Assembly (NCBI GenBank): GCA_964030785.1
Contig: OZ034967.1
Span: 49,015,533 to 49,079,532, forward strand
Origin: Siderastrea siderea
Taxonomy: Eukaryota; Cnidaria; Anthozoa; Scleractinia; Rhizangiidae
Direction of reading: 5' to 3'
Length of the DNA: 64,000 bases
The notes under the pieces: model-generated
Databases searched by the model: none
Seen by the model: only the letters and a program-made list of their open reading frames with translations
Told to the model about the DNA's origin: nothing
Program-made: the position numbers and the translations under genes
Part shown: piece by piece, positions 34,901-40,850 of the stretch
Position numbering within the stretch: the stretch's first letter is position 1
How the letters are laid out: the number at the start of each line of letters is the position of its first letter

Positions 34901-35951
34901 CAAATCCAGTGATTCTTTTCCACGCTTTCTGTTTCACAGCCACTTCACGACTTCTTCATTCTTCCAACCCATCTCTTCACTCCTGACTTTTCTTTCATTA
35001 ACACAGTAATTTAAAATTGAAAAGCACAGTCCTACACTCAAACAGTAGTAAGCCTGTTGTCTGTTATTTGATGTGACATGTTAGCTGACTAATGCTATTA
35101 ACTCTTGTGTAGTGTCTGCTGAGGCCTAACCAGTGGAATCTAACACTGCATGGCTCTTCACTCTTTTCTGGTAAGAGATGTTAAGCTGTTAGTCCCCTAC
35201 ACAGCCGTTTTTGCATTGTCACGCAATGCTTCTTTCCACCTGTGAAGAAAGCATTGCGTGACGAACAAAATGATGGCTTCGTGGGTGGCTTCTATAGGAA
35301 TGTTAACCGTTTCGCATCCTTTCGGCGCGTCACTCTGTTCTAGCGACTCTCGGAGTTGTCACGCGTAGCTCTTCAAGGAATATTTTGTGACCATGCAAAA
35401 GTGATAACTTCGTTTAGTTTCTTTCTTCTCTGTATGTTCACCTGCACATGTCCGCTTGCTCGTTGACACCGGTACCTTGACTTGCACTTATTCTGTACGT
35501 TACTCTTGATTATTTTCCTTCTGAACTCATGTAAATTGGTTTTAACTTTCTCTGTTGTCTGTTTGTGAGATTAATTCGAAAAGGTGACCGCTACCTGTCT
35601 TTAGGCAGGGCACTTTACTCTGCAGCATACTGCATCCCGCACCTAAGAGAGTCTGCTTGCGAGTGACTGAGGGAGGCTTGGAACTGAGCGCGATAGTGCG
35701 AGGCGTCCTAGGCGAATTTTCCCGCCGAGCTCGTCGGGTGGCGTCACATTTGATTTCGCGCCGAGGACGACTGGGAACGAGGCTGAATTAGCATATGTTC
35801 TGGTTCGTTACGATTAATCAGTTCGATTAATCAGTGATTCTTTCCCTCATCAGGTACGGATCCTGTAGGCCATTTATTTGCCACCGCTAAAGATGTCAAT
35901 AAAGCTGTGGAGTCTTTAGTTCAAGTAATGACAGACGACGAGGGAGAATAA
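451..35951 (+). CDS. DMD: Dystrophin, C-terminal 1,597 residues (5' end outside window), 33 exons
   Basis: Dystrophin joins cortical actin to the membrane dystroglycan complex and binds syntrophin and dystrobrevin. Exons: 451-612, 1002-1177, 1498-1648, 2685-3002, 4983-5274, 6123-6265, 6407-6523, 7009-7224, 10089-10243, 10859-11045, 11348-11677, 12188-12421, 20495-20629, 21132-21357, 22310-22370, 22555-22616, 22712-22786, 23789-24085, 24312-24391, 25057-25134, 26064-26175, 27043-27097, 27213-27252, 27980-28051, 28622-28761, 30137-30208, 30786-30833, 31104-31142, 31945-31969, 32780-32871, 33328-33559, 34400-34673, 35854-35951. All junctions are GT-AG, phases agree throughout, and the reading frame closes on TAA. 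The order spectrin repeats, WW, EF-like, ZZ, coiled coil is diagnostic of dystrophin/utrophin. The actin-binding N terminus and earlier repeats lie upstream. The donor after 20629 (gttgat) is weak. No nearby AATAAA follows the stop, so the 3' UTR end is uncertain. Confidence 0.95.
1704..1965 (+). mobile_element. tRNA-derived SINE
   Basis: The head reads like a tRNA: box A TGGCGCAGTGGTGAG near 1708 and box B GTTCGATTCCC near 1753. It is followed by a unique body, a pyrimidine-rich stretch and an A/T-rich end. The flanks share a short CATCATA, a possible target-site duplication. It lies in the intron after 1648. Comparable SINEs are known in anthozoan genomes. Confidence 0.75.
2160..2440 (+). 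repeat. 106-bp dispersed repeat array
   Basis: Two to three diverged units of the same family with CTTTCATTTGAATGG and ATTTCATC, in the intron before exon 2685-3002. Confidence 0.65.
3668..3886 (+). pseudogene. OTU-family cysteine protease fragment
   Basis: The 72-residue frame starts [19 protein letters not shown] and continues [10 protein letters not shown], the OTU Asp/Cys catalytic motif D-G-N-C. It ends shortly after HPQVFQ, before the region that should hold the catalytic His, so it is truncated. It sits inside the long-TIR element. Confidence 0.6.
3883..4107 (-). pseudogene. THAP-like zinc finger fragment
   Basis: The 74-residue minus-strand frame begins [18 protein letters not shown] and contains LRFYSPK and [14 protein letters not shown]. 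This matches the THAP layout (C-x-x-x-x-C near the start, then S-x-H-F). The expected third Cys before NHF appears to be Arg, which would break zinc binding. It overlaps the OTU frame by four bases on the other strand. Confidence 0.55.
5410..5670 (+). repeat. 106-bp dispersed repeat array
   Basis: Two to three diverged units with AGCTTTCATTTG and CATCCATAGAGTC, in the intron after 5274. Confidence 0.65.
7372..7470 (+). mobile_element. tRNA-like SINE fragment
   Basis: TAGCACAGTGGCAGAGCG resembles box A, and a decayed box B-like stretch follows about 40 nt later before a T-run. It looks like the head of a truncated SINE. Confidence 0.4.
9603..9831. mobile_element. Harbinger-type MITE, copy 1
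   Basis: The 229-bp element has inverted ends around TTTCTCGAAAAC and GGAGCTTTCGAGAAA, with CTG duplicated at both flanks (9600-9602 and 9832-9834). The ends match the Harbinger copy at 62223-63082. Confidence 0.65.
12581..12921. mobile_element. Two MITE copies in inverted orientation forming a large palindrome
   Basis: Each copy (12581-about 12741 and about 12753-12921) has ends CCTAATTCAATAAAGGTTGC and its complement. The second copy is the near-exact reverse complement of the first over about 160 bp, so the pair is a roughly 340-bp palindrome in the 8-kb dystrophin intron. Confidence 0.75.
13060..13440. repeat. Degenerate minisatellite, left part
   Basis: A variable unit of roughly 45-65 bp around TTATCTTCTCGACGTTTCTC and CGTACGTTAGTA recurs several times. 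The array resumes at 14237 after the foldback element. Confidence 0.6.
13481..13515 (-). ncRNA. Degenerate hammerhead-ribozyme-like motif
   Basis: On the minus strand the order is TTGATAA, a stem-loop (GCCGAAGAGCGGTC), then GAAACGTC. This mirrors the hammerhead core CUGANGA, stem II, GAAA. Two core positions differ and the cleavage-site strand is not identifiable, so activity is doubtful. Confidence 0.35.
14172..14206 (+). ncRNA. Degenerate hammerhead-ribozyme-like motif, inverted partner
   Basis: TTGATCA, stem-loop GACCGAAGAGCGGTC, then GAAACGTCGTG on the plus strand. The stem pairs well but the CUGANGA part is decayed. Confidence 0.35.
14237..14460. repeat. Degenerate minisatellite, right part
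   Basis: The same unit (GTTATCTTCTCGATGTTTAT, TTATCTTCTCGACGTTTATC, AACGTTAGTACGTTC) continues beyond the inserted element. Confidence 0.55.
14552..14797. mobile_element. Harbinger-type MITE, copy 2
   Basis: The 246-bp element has ends GGGCCCGTTTCTCGAAAGTC and GACTTTCGAGAAATGGGCCC. The flanks are CAG and CAA, a slightly decayed target duplication. It lies in the 8-kb dystrophin intron. Confidence 0.65.
15302..15476. repeat. 175-bp near-perfect palindrome (foldback MITE)
   Basis: The arms TAGACTGCGAGTAGTCTCTA and complement meet at a central GCGCGC-rich, Z-DNA-prone core. A deleted relative is at 30534-30644. Confidence 0.8.
15480..17650. other. Unannotated part of the 8-kb dystrophin intron
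   Basis: AT-rich sequence with no recognised repeat apart from an A/C-rich run near 17588-17640. Short open frames look random. Confidence 0.5.
17655..18065 (+). repeat. 106-bp dispersed repeat, best-preserved array (about four units)
   Basis: The anchor TTTCATTTGAATGG recurs at 17667, 17771, 17877 and 17983, giving periods of 104, 106 and 106 bp. The inner units are nearly identical, which indicates recent tandem amplification. It is in the 8-kb dystrophin intron. Confidence 0.85.
19288..19320. repeat. (TTG)n microsatellite
   Basis: About eleven TTG units in the 8-kb intron. Confidence 0.9.
19560..19770 (+). repeat. 106-bp dispersed repeat array, diverged
   Basis: Fragments of the same unit (AGTACCACACGAAAGTAC, GGATGGTCACACTTAA, GAATAGCACCACAG) are present but with deletions. 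Confidence 0.6.
20040..20345 (+). repeat. 106-bp dispersed repeat array
   Basis: About three units with GATTTCATCCACAGACTC and GTAGCTTTCATTTGAATGG. The array ends about 150 bp before exon 20495-20629. Confidence 0.65.
20495..22616 (+). CDS. DMD: Dystrophin last spectrin repeat and WW domain (exons 13-16)
   Basis: Exons 20495-20629, 21132-21357, 22310-22370 and 22555-22616 finish the rod (visible residues 828-947) and enter the WW domain (about 951-985). The WW domain starts at [16 protein letters not shown] and has its second Trp in [12 protein letters not shown]. This domain with the adjacent EF-like module binds the PPxY tail of beta-dystroglycan. The short exons of 61 and 62 nt split the WW domain. 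A long intron of 8,073 nt separates this block from the preceding repeats. Confidence 0.95.
21520..21664 (+). repeat. (TTTA)n tract and LINE-like 3' tail
   Basis: A (TTTA)n run is followed by CTAAATAAAGTTATCTTATC and more ATCTT repeats, the usual look of a non-LTR retrotransposon 3' end. Confidence 0.45.
22712..26175 (+). CDS. DMD: Dystrophin EF-hand-like domains (exons 17-21)
   Basis: Exons 22712-22786, 23789-24085, 24312-24391, 25057-25134 and 26064-26175 encode visible residues 989-1202. Recognisable segments are [70 protein letters not shown] and [13 protein letters not shown]. These are the two divergent EF-hand modules that brace the WW domain for dystroglycan binding; in vertebrates they do not act as classical calcium switches. 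The last exon is preceded by a duplicated, non-functional copy of its acceptor (see 25515-26088). Confidence 0.95.
22834..23125 (+). mobile_element. tRNA-derived SINE with 11-bp target-site duplication
   Basis: Box A-like TGGTGTAGTGGTTAGCG and a degenerate box B (GTTCTATGCCC) head a 292-bp element. It is flanked by perfect copies of ATTCAACTCAC at 22823-22833 and 23126-23136. The perfect duplication suggests a fairly recent insertion into the intron after exon 22712-22786. Confidence 0.8.
23741..23780. repeat. (TTTA)n directly before exon 23789-24085
   Basis: Ten TTTA units form most of the polypyrimidine-like stretch upstream of the acceptor CTTCTCAG. Confidence 0.9.
25540..25712. repeat. 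(CTA)n/(CCA)n compound microsatellite
   Basis: Trinucleotide tract of CTA changing to CCA and back. It gives long spurious open frames on both strands. Confidence 0.95.
25882..25958. repeat. (CTA)n/(CCA)n microsatellite in the second duplicate
   Basis: A shorter version of the tract at 25540-25712, in the duplicated copy. Confidence 0.95.
26198..26717. mobile_element. DNA-transposon-like repeat with internal tandem duplication
   Basis: The ends are inverted (GAGTTCCGAAAATAGCGGCC and GGCCGCTACTTTCGGAATTC). Inside, a unit of about 90 bp with AGGCCTGACTTCAGTGACTT and GGGAGCATTAACAAT occurs twice in tandem. Confidence 0.6.
26785..26945 (+). repeat. 106-bp dispersed repeat, about one and a half units
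   Basis: GTACTACAGGAAAGAACTG and AAGTAGCTTTCATTTGAACG identify the family, in the intron before the ZZ exons. Confidence 0.55.
27043..28051 (+). CDS. DMD: Dystrophin ZZ-type zinc finger (exons 22-24)
   Basis: Exons 27043-27097, 27213-27252 and 27980-28051 encode visible residues 1202-1258. Zinc ligands are seen as CSIC, CLKC, CQSC across the exon junction, and the two histidines of [13 protein letters not shown]. The ZZ finger stabilises the dystroglycan contact and marks the dystrophin/dystrobrevin family. Two very short introns-to-exon steps (55 and 40 nt exons) divide the finger. Confidence 0.95.
28622..33559 (+). CDS. DMD: Dystrophin post-ZZ linker, syntrophin-binding region and coiled coil (exons 25-31)
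   Basis: Exons 28622-28761, 30137-30208, 30786-30833, 31104-31142, 31945-31969, 32780-32871 and 33328-33559 encode visible residues 1259-1474. The first holds [11 protein letters not shown] and [12 protein letters not shown], conserved after the ZZ finger. Later exons give [20 protein letters not shown], then two helices: [19 protein letters not shown] and [17 protein letters not shown], continuing [20 protein letters not shown]. In known dystrophins these bind syntrophins and pair with dystrobrevin. The exon 31945-31969 is only 25 nt and is fixed by frame: skipping it would shift the frame. Confidence 0.93.
28820..29110. mobile_element. Foldback repeat related to 59490-60600
   Basis: TTATTATTCCACTG near 28840 and GTGGAATAATAAA near 28977 are inverted ends. 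An adjacent pair ATAATACGCGCGGATATT / AATATCCGCGCGTGTTAT follows. Both parts have relatives at 59.5-60.6 kb. Confidence 0.55.
29934..30083 (+). repeat. 150-bp segment shared with 35660-35809
   Basis: This copy includes the right part of a foldback element (CTCGTTCCCAGG ... CTGGGAACGAG) plus about 25 bp of flank. It matches the later copy with one mismatch. Confidence 0.85.
30285..30492. repeat. Interspersed repeat of unknown class
   Basis: The stretch with GAGAATAAAGAAAATCATCA, AAGAAATATATGGAGA and GGGGTTTAAAGGGTTAA has the look of a common anthozoan interspersed repeat. I have no second copy in this window. Confidence 0.35.
30534..30644. repeat. Deleted copy of the 175-bp palindrome
   Basis: The same outer arms (TAGACTGCGAGTAGTCTCT and complement) enclose a shorter core; one inner arm is mostly lost. 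Intron before exon 30786-30833. Confidence 0.75.
31150..31237. repeat. Compound microsatellite (TTG)n-(ATG)n ... (CCT)n
   Basis: Simple triplet tracts immediately after the 39-nt exon 31104-31142. Confidence 0.9.
32205..32665. mobile_element. Possible MITE with short inverted ends
   Basis: CTTAACATGTGCCCCAAC near 32206 is inverted near 32642-32664 (TTGGGGCCCATCAAGCGTTA). The 460-bp span has no open frame of note. Confidence 0.4.
34400..35951 (+). CDS. DMD: Dystrophin C-terminal tail and stop (exons 32-33)
   Basis: Exon 34400-34673 encodes a Ser/Pro/Thr-rich low-complexity tail followed by [13 protein letters not shown], similar to the motif near the end of vertebrate dystrophin. Exon 35854-35951 encodes [20 protein letters not shown], then VMTDDEGE and TAA at 35949-35951. 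The terminal VxSLVxVMTD-acidic motif resembles utrophin- and invertebrate-type tails more than the vertebrate muscle-dystrophin terminus. The phase-1 junction joins the two exons cleanly. Confidence 0.9.
34785..34882. repeat. (TCA)n/(TCG)n microsatellite
   Basis: Triplet tract in the last dystrophin intron, translating as Ser or His runs in different frames. Confidence 0.9.
35660..35809 (+). repeat. 150-bp segment shared with 29934-30083
   Basis: The match stops about 45 bp before the last dystrophin exon. The left end of the foldback element is absent here, so this copy is truncated. Confidence 0.85.
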
Positions 35952-36879
35952 CAGTAAAATATATTAAGGCGTTAGTCAAATCAATACATTTTATTCGGGA
36001 AGAACGTTTAAGAAAATTTTATAAGAGCTTTGTTAAAGAAATTGTATACGTATTTTCACTGAATAATCCCTGGCATCCTTAATTACCCAGTGCCATAGAG
36101 TTCTCTTAATAGAATAGAACCGAACGTTCCCGAAGAACGTCGATGACGAGCCGAGGATCTTCGGTAGGATAAATAGGTCGAGGATTATTGCTTAAAGTGG
36201 GCTTCGATTTGTTAACTGCCGGGGCTTTTATTCGGAGTATTACAATGTTTCTTATGGATTGCAAGGTCATAGTTTTAAAGCTGAAACGCGGTAGTTAAAT
36301 TATACCTGTCTTTAAAAGGTTTAGTCACGTCAGGGATTGAATCGGTCATCTCTGTTGCCAAGCTAGCATTGGAGTGAGGGTTATCGTTTATCTAAGGGTG
36401 CACTTTTGGTCAGGATTTAGGTCTGGTCGGCCAAAGGTGGCGTTTGTGACATCCGCTCTCAACTTCACGGTGAAAACGTCCAGTTCTTTCTCGTGGAAAC
36501 CGCTTTCATGAGAACGGCTGTCAACAGACCATGCCAGTCAGTTATACCCGACAGATTTTGTTTGCACCGCATCGAACCGTATGATAAATTCTAACGGTTA
36601 GGTACATTAGAACCATCAAAGGTGTCTATAAATGCCTGGCAGAATTATTTCCTCGTTTATGTTAGCTGCGTTTAATGGATTTAATAATTTTCTGCCGTTT
36701 GCATTTGCGAATGCGTAAATTTATTGTGGAAACGTTTTGAACATCTCACTAATGACAATATTAAATTAGTTAATAGTTGAAATCACCGCTTTAATTTTCC
36801 AAGAGTTTAAGAATCATTTTTAGTGATATAGTGCCGCATACAAAACATTGTTGAGTTATTGCTCATTATTATTTCTTAA

Positions 36880-37215
36880 CTTTTTCACTCTCAAAGTCAG
36901 ATTTTGACTGATGTAATGTTTTAAGTTTTGAATCTATGGATAAAATCCCCCAAATTTTAACCGATCTTATGGAAGGCTACTGTGCAGTGCTTTCTCGTGT
37001 TACTGTTTATTATGCTGTACGATATGGTTCCAAGTTTCGAGTCGGTGGATGAAATCCTAAGTGTAACCATTCAAATAAAAGCTACGGAACAGCACTTTCT
37101 TTTGATGCTGTTTGTTATTCTGTACAAGGTTGTTCTCACTTTTGAGCCTGTGGATGAAATCCTAAAGTGTGACCTTTCAATCAAAAGTGGTTAACCGGTA
37201 CTTGCTGTGGTGCTG
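36880..37215 (-). repeat. 106-bp dispersed repeat array, inverted
   Basis: Reverse-complement units (GTTTATTATGCTGTAC, GTGGATGAAATCCTAA, CATTCAAATAAAAGCTAC) sit about 1 kb after the dystrophin stop. Confidence 0.7.
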
Positions 37216-37727
37216 TTCGTTTTTCAATATTTTACAGGGTGGAATTTGATACTCAGTTCCCAGTTTGGAATCACCTTGGCAGCGACGCTTGAGAGTAAGA
37301 GAGTTAAGACTGTTTTAGGGATTGGACCACGCTGTTTCAGTTCATTCTTGTCTTAACATTGAATAAAACGTCCAAATACAGGAAATTAAACAGAAACGAG
37401 AAATGCTAGCAAGTCGCGGAGAAAGTACGAGTTGTTTCGATTGGGCGAACTGAAACTGATTGCAAACGAGAACTTGAACTCTTTCGTTCGACAAAAAAAA
37501 TCAGGCTCTAAAAAGTTGCATTTGCAGGGCAGTCTGCAATACACAGAAAGCACTTTCCGTACCAAAAAAAGTTTTCATGACTCGACAATCAAAGGGTGGA
37601 CACTGTTAAGTAATTCGCATTCTTTGGCGGATACCCTCTCCGAAACCAAATCAAGAATCAAGAACATTAGTAAACTTGAGTTGGTTTTCTTGAAGCTACA
37701 CTCGAATTCTAATTGGCTGGTGGATCG

Positions 37728-37728
37728 C

Positions 37729-37760
<32 letters not shown>

Positions 37761-37799
37761 TGGCCACTGTCAGAAGCGACCTTGACCGTCTGAGAATTA
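37728..37799. repeat. 72-bp foldback flanked by 14-bp direct repeats
   Basis: AGCCTGATTCTCAGATGGTC and its near complement form the stem. GGCTGGTGGATCGC occurs on both sides (37714-37727 and 37800-37813). Confidence 0.75.
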
Positions 37800-38099
37800 G
37801 GCTGGTGGATCGCACGAGAGTAAGCAAATTAAAAGTGGTTACACTTTTGCACGTGGTGCTTTGATATTTTCAAAATAGTAAAGATCAGTTGAAACAGCCG
37901 CAAATTAAACAGCGTGGCCCACATTCCTGTTAAAAAGTACTTGATAGTCTTGCTACCTTTAAAACAGTGTTAACGTCCAGGCGGTTGGGGCACACCTTTA
38001 GTGTCATTTTTCGACGCATTTGCGAATTGGCTTTTCAACTGTATATTTATGAACTTGGTTGCAAGGACTTTTAGCGGCAACTGTATTTTACGAAGTTTA

Positions 38100-38235
38100 A
38101 CCCTTTCACTTCCAGAGTCAGTGAGGGAGACATTTGAGGTAGTTCTAACTGAAATCCTATGGTGTGACCATTCAAATGAATCCTCTCCAGCAGTACTTTC
38201 ACATGGTACTATTTATATTTAAGTATTTTACAGAA
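38100..38235 (-). repeat. 106-bp dispersed repeat, single inverted unit
   Basis: GAAATCCTATGGTGTGACC and CATTCAAATGAA followed by a GTACTTTCACATGGTAC segment identify a lone reverse unit. The trailing TATTTTACAGAATGGAATTT also follows the array ending near 37240, suggesting a shared larger element. Confidence 0.6.
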
Positions 38236-40850
38236 TGGAATTTGGGATTTGCCTTGAATATTGATTTTAGGCTGTCAATGCTATACGCTTACAACGCTTC
38301 CTAAGTTCTTTTTGGTTCCTTCGCAAAAAGACCCCATCCTCCAGAATAATGAGACTCAACATTTCAACCGCATAGCAATGTATAAGGTTGGTAAAACGAG
38401 TTCCAGATGATATAATCAATGCTGCTTTGCTGTTTTAAAATGGTTTAAAATAATTCCTCAAAGTTTTGTTGGTCTTAATTGATGGCATGATGGATGAATA
38501 TTTTCGTATTAAATAATGTTATTTTCGTATTATTAGTTGAACGGTATGTAAATTTTTATACCTTAGTAAACTGCTGTTTCTTGTTACCTTGTTTCCAGTG
38601 TTATTTCTTTGTTATTTGTCTTTTTTTCCTCGGAAGTGATGGCTTATTTTATCCTGTCGAGCTATGGACTGCACCCTTTAAGGCCCAATTCAAATTCCCT
38701 ACCTCTCATACGCCGTACCAAATGGAGGAATTGGTGGAGCGACTGTTATGCCGTACGCAACAACATTCTGCCATACTTAAAAAAAATCGTGTTTAGATGT
38801 ACCACCGTTGCGTAAGTTAACACTCTGTCTTTGAACGCCTTTTCAGTTCAACTTGTATACTACAGCATTTCTCCAACTAACACAGGCCCTCGCTATAAAT
38901 TTTATTGTTTTGTTTTATTCGTAAGAAAGCGTATTTCCCAGTCCCACATTTGGTGGTGGTGGTGGATGGGGCGGGGAACAATTGAAGTTTTGTTACTTCA
39001 AGTCCCCGCGCGAGTTATCGCGTCTCCCGATCGTGTCACGCGCGTCGCGCTCGATGTGTTGCGCCTCGCGCTCGGTTAAATAAACGCCCGTTATGTAGGC
39101 TAGAAAGTCGCAATTCGCTTGCGATAAAGTGCGACAATTTTATTAAGGGAAATGGTCAAAACTATTGTACTCAGACAGGACCCACCATTCTGCAAAAAGA
39201 CAGGTAGTCTCTTCATGTACCCCCCTTCCCCCACCTTAAAAGATGGTGTCTTGTTTGTATAGCCCCCTCGCTATCAGGAGTAGAAACTAAGAAAACGATT
39301 CAAACCTCCATGTGCCATTTCTCCAACAATGCAAGCTTCATGCACACCTAATATGAAAGTCTCAACTGAAATTTTGAGGCCAATAAATTTTATTCATCTG
39401 GCTAATCAAACAGGTGGTATCTTGCATAGCCCCCCTACCCCTCCACAAGGTGGGTCCTCATCGAGTACACTTGTTATGACCACTTTCCTAATTTCTCCAC
39501 CCTGCGGGGCCCTCGGCTTTTTGTGTTCCGCAAGCAAATATTGGAATTTGGTTTTGTTTGGAGACGTCGCAAATCGATTTTAAATCCGTTTATTGTGTAA
39601 TTGTGGGCCGGTAGCACCCTTTGTCCTTCGTTATCTTTTCTCACGACCTTATGGTGAGCCTATCTTAAACGACTTTTGTAATTGTTAGCAGTATTCCAGG
39701 AATTAAATCTGTAATTTGCATGCAATTCTACCCGCTCAGATCACTAAACAGTAAAAATTTACTGACGGGGAAGTATTTAGTTTCCAAAGCTGTTACTCTC
39801 CTGGTTAAAAGTACAATAACAGCGCTTTCTTTCTGTGTAGTCTTAATCATTGAATGATACATACCAGATGCCGTTTTAAGCGGCCGAAGTTGGCCTTCAT
39901 TTTACCTTGTCATAAACGAGGTTAAGAGCGGGTCGATAAGAATGCCGCTTGAAGATGTTCGAAACCAAACATTGGCAAATTTATTACACAGTTTTAAAGT
40001 ACAAGTGTTCAGTAACGTTCTTGGTTTGTTTCGTTTCAAAAGAATCTTTTTCACGCTCTCACCGGCTTCCTAAAGTTGAGTGAGAATTTGACACGTTCAG
40101 AGACCCTAAAACCACCATTTTATGCATTTTTCAAACTTTTTTTAAATTTTCGTCCTTTAAATAACTCGTTGGAACGTTGGATTGTTTTTTCTTGAATTAG
40201 CCAAGGGAATTTTTTGGCCAAATAAAAAAAAATTCGATTTTTTGTGAGTGTCTTTCGATTCTCGATTTTCTCAGAAAATGACTCTTAAGGGATTAGATTG
40301 GAGGTCAGTGATACAGAAACTGTATTGACTCGAGCTTAAGCAAACACCTGTCAAAGTAATTTTGGAAGCCAGATTGCACATTTATGTATGGATTATTATG
40401 AAGACAAGGATTAGTTTAGAATCCGCAGCAAGAGAAATGTAATATATCTTCAAGGCTTCTGAGCTAATTAGAGGAAACGATCATCAAAGTAATCATAAAT
40501 AAAAAGATGAAACCCAAAGTTTACTCTGAAAAAAATCATTGTTTAAGAGCATGATTTTGCTACAACTGCCAGTGATCTTCATTTAATTTCTCTTGAGAAT
40601 TACATTGAAATTAAAATGTAATCTGCAGCTCAAAAGCTATTAATTTACATGAGAATACAACAACGTGAACTGAAGATTTTGGTATTGTGGTGTAAAAGGA
40701 GGCCATCTAATAATGGTCTATTGTGGCGTCATTCATTAACTGATACTCAACCTTGACAGACAGACTACACTTGCACTGTTACCGGGGTGGCGCGCGAAGC
40801 AAGTTGTAGAAAGCTGTTGTATTAGGTAGAGCACTTACGGAGAAGACAGT

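Larger units (their letters stand above)
35952..40850. other. Intergenic stretch between dystrophin and the Ly-6 gene
   Basis: The first part probably contains the dystrophin 3' UTR, but no convincing polyadenylation signal is close; an AATAAA occurs only near 37362. The rest holds inverted 106-bp repeats, a 72-bp foldback and AT-rich sequence. Open frames here are short and resemble no protein I know. Confidence 0.6.

Noticed and set aside
34674..35009. Ser-rich frame after the exon ending at 34673
   Set aside because: A good donor (GTGAGT) and the matching last exon at 35854 show this is intron; the Ser run is a microsatellite.
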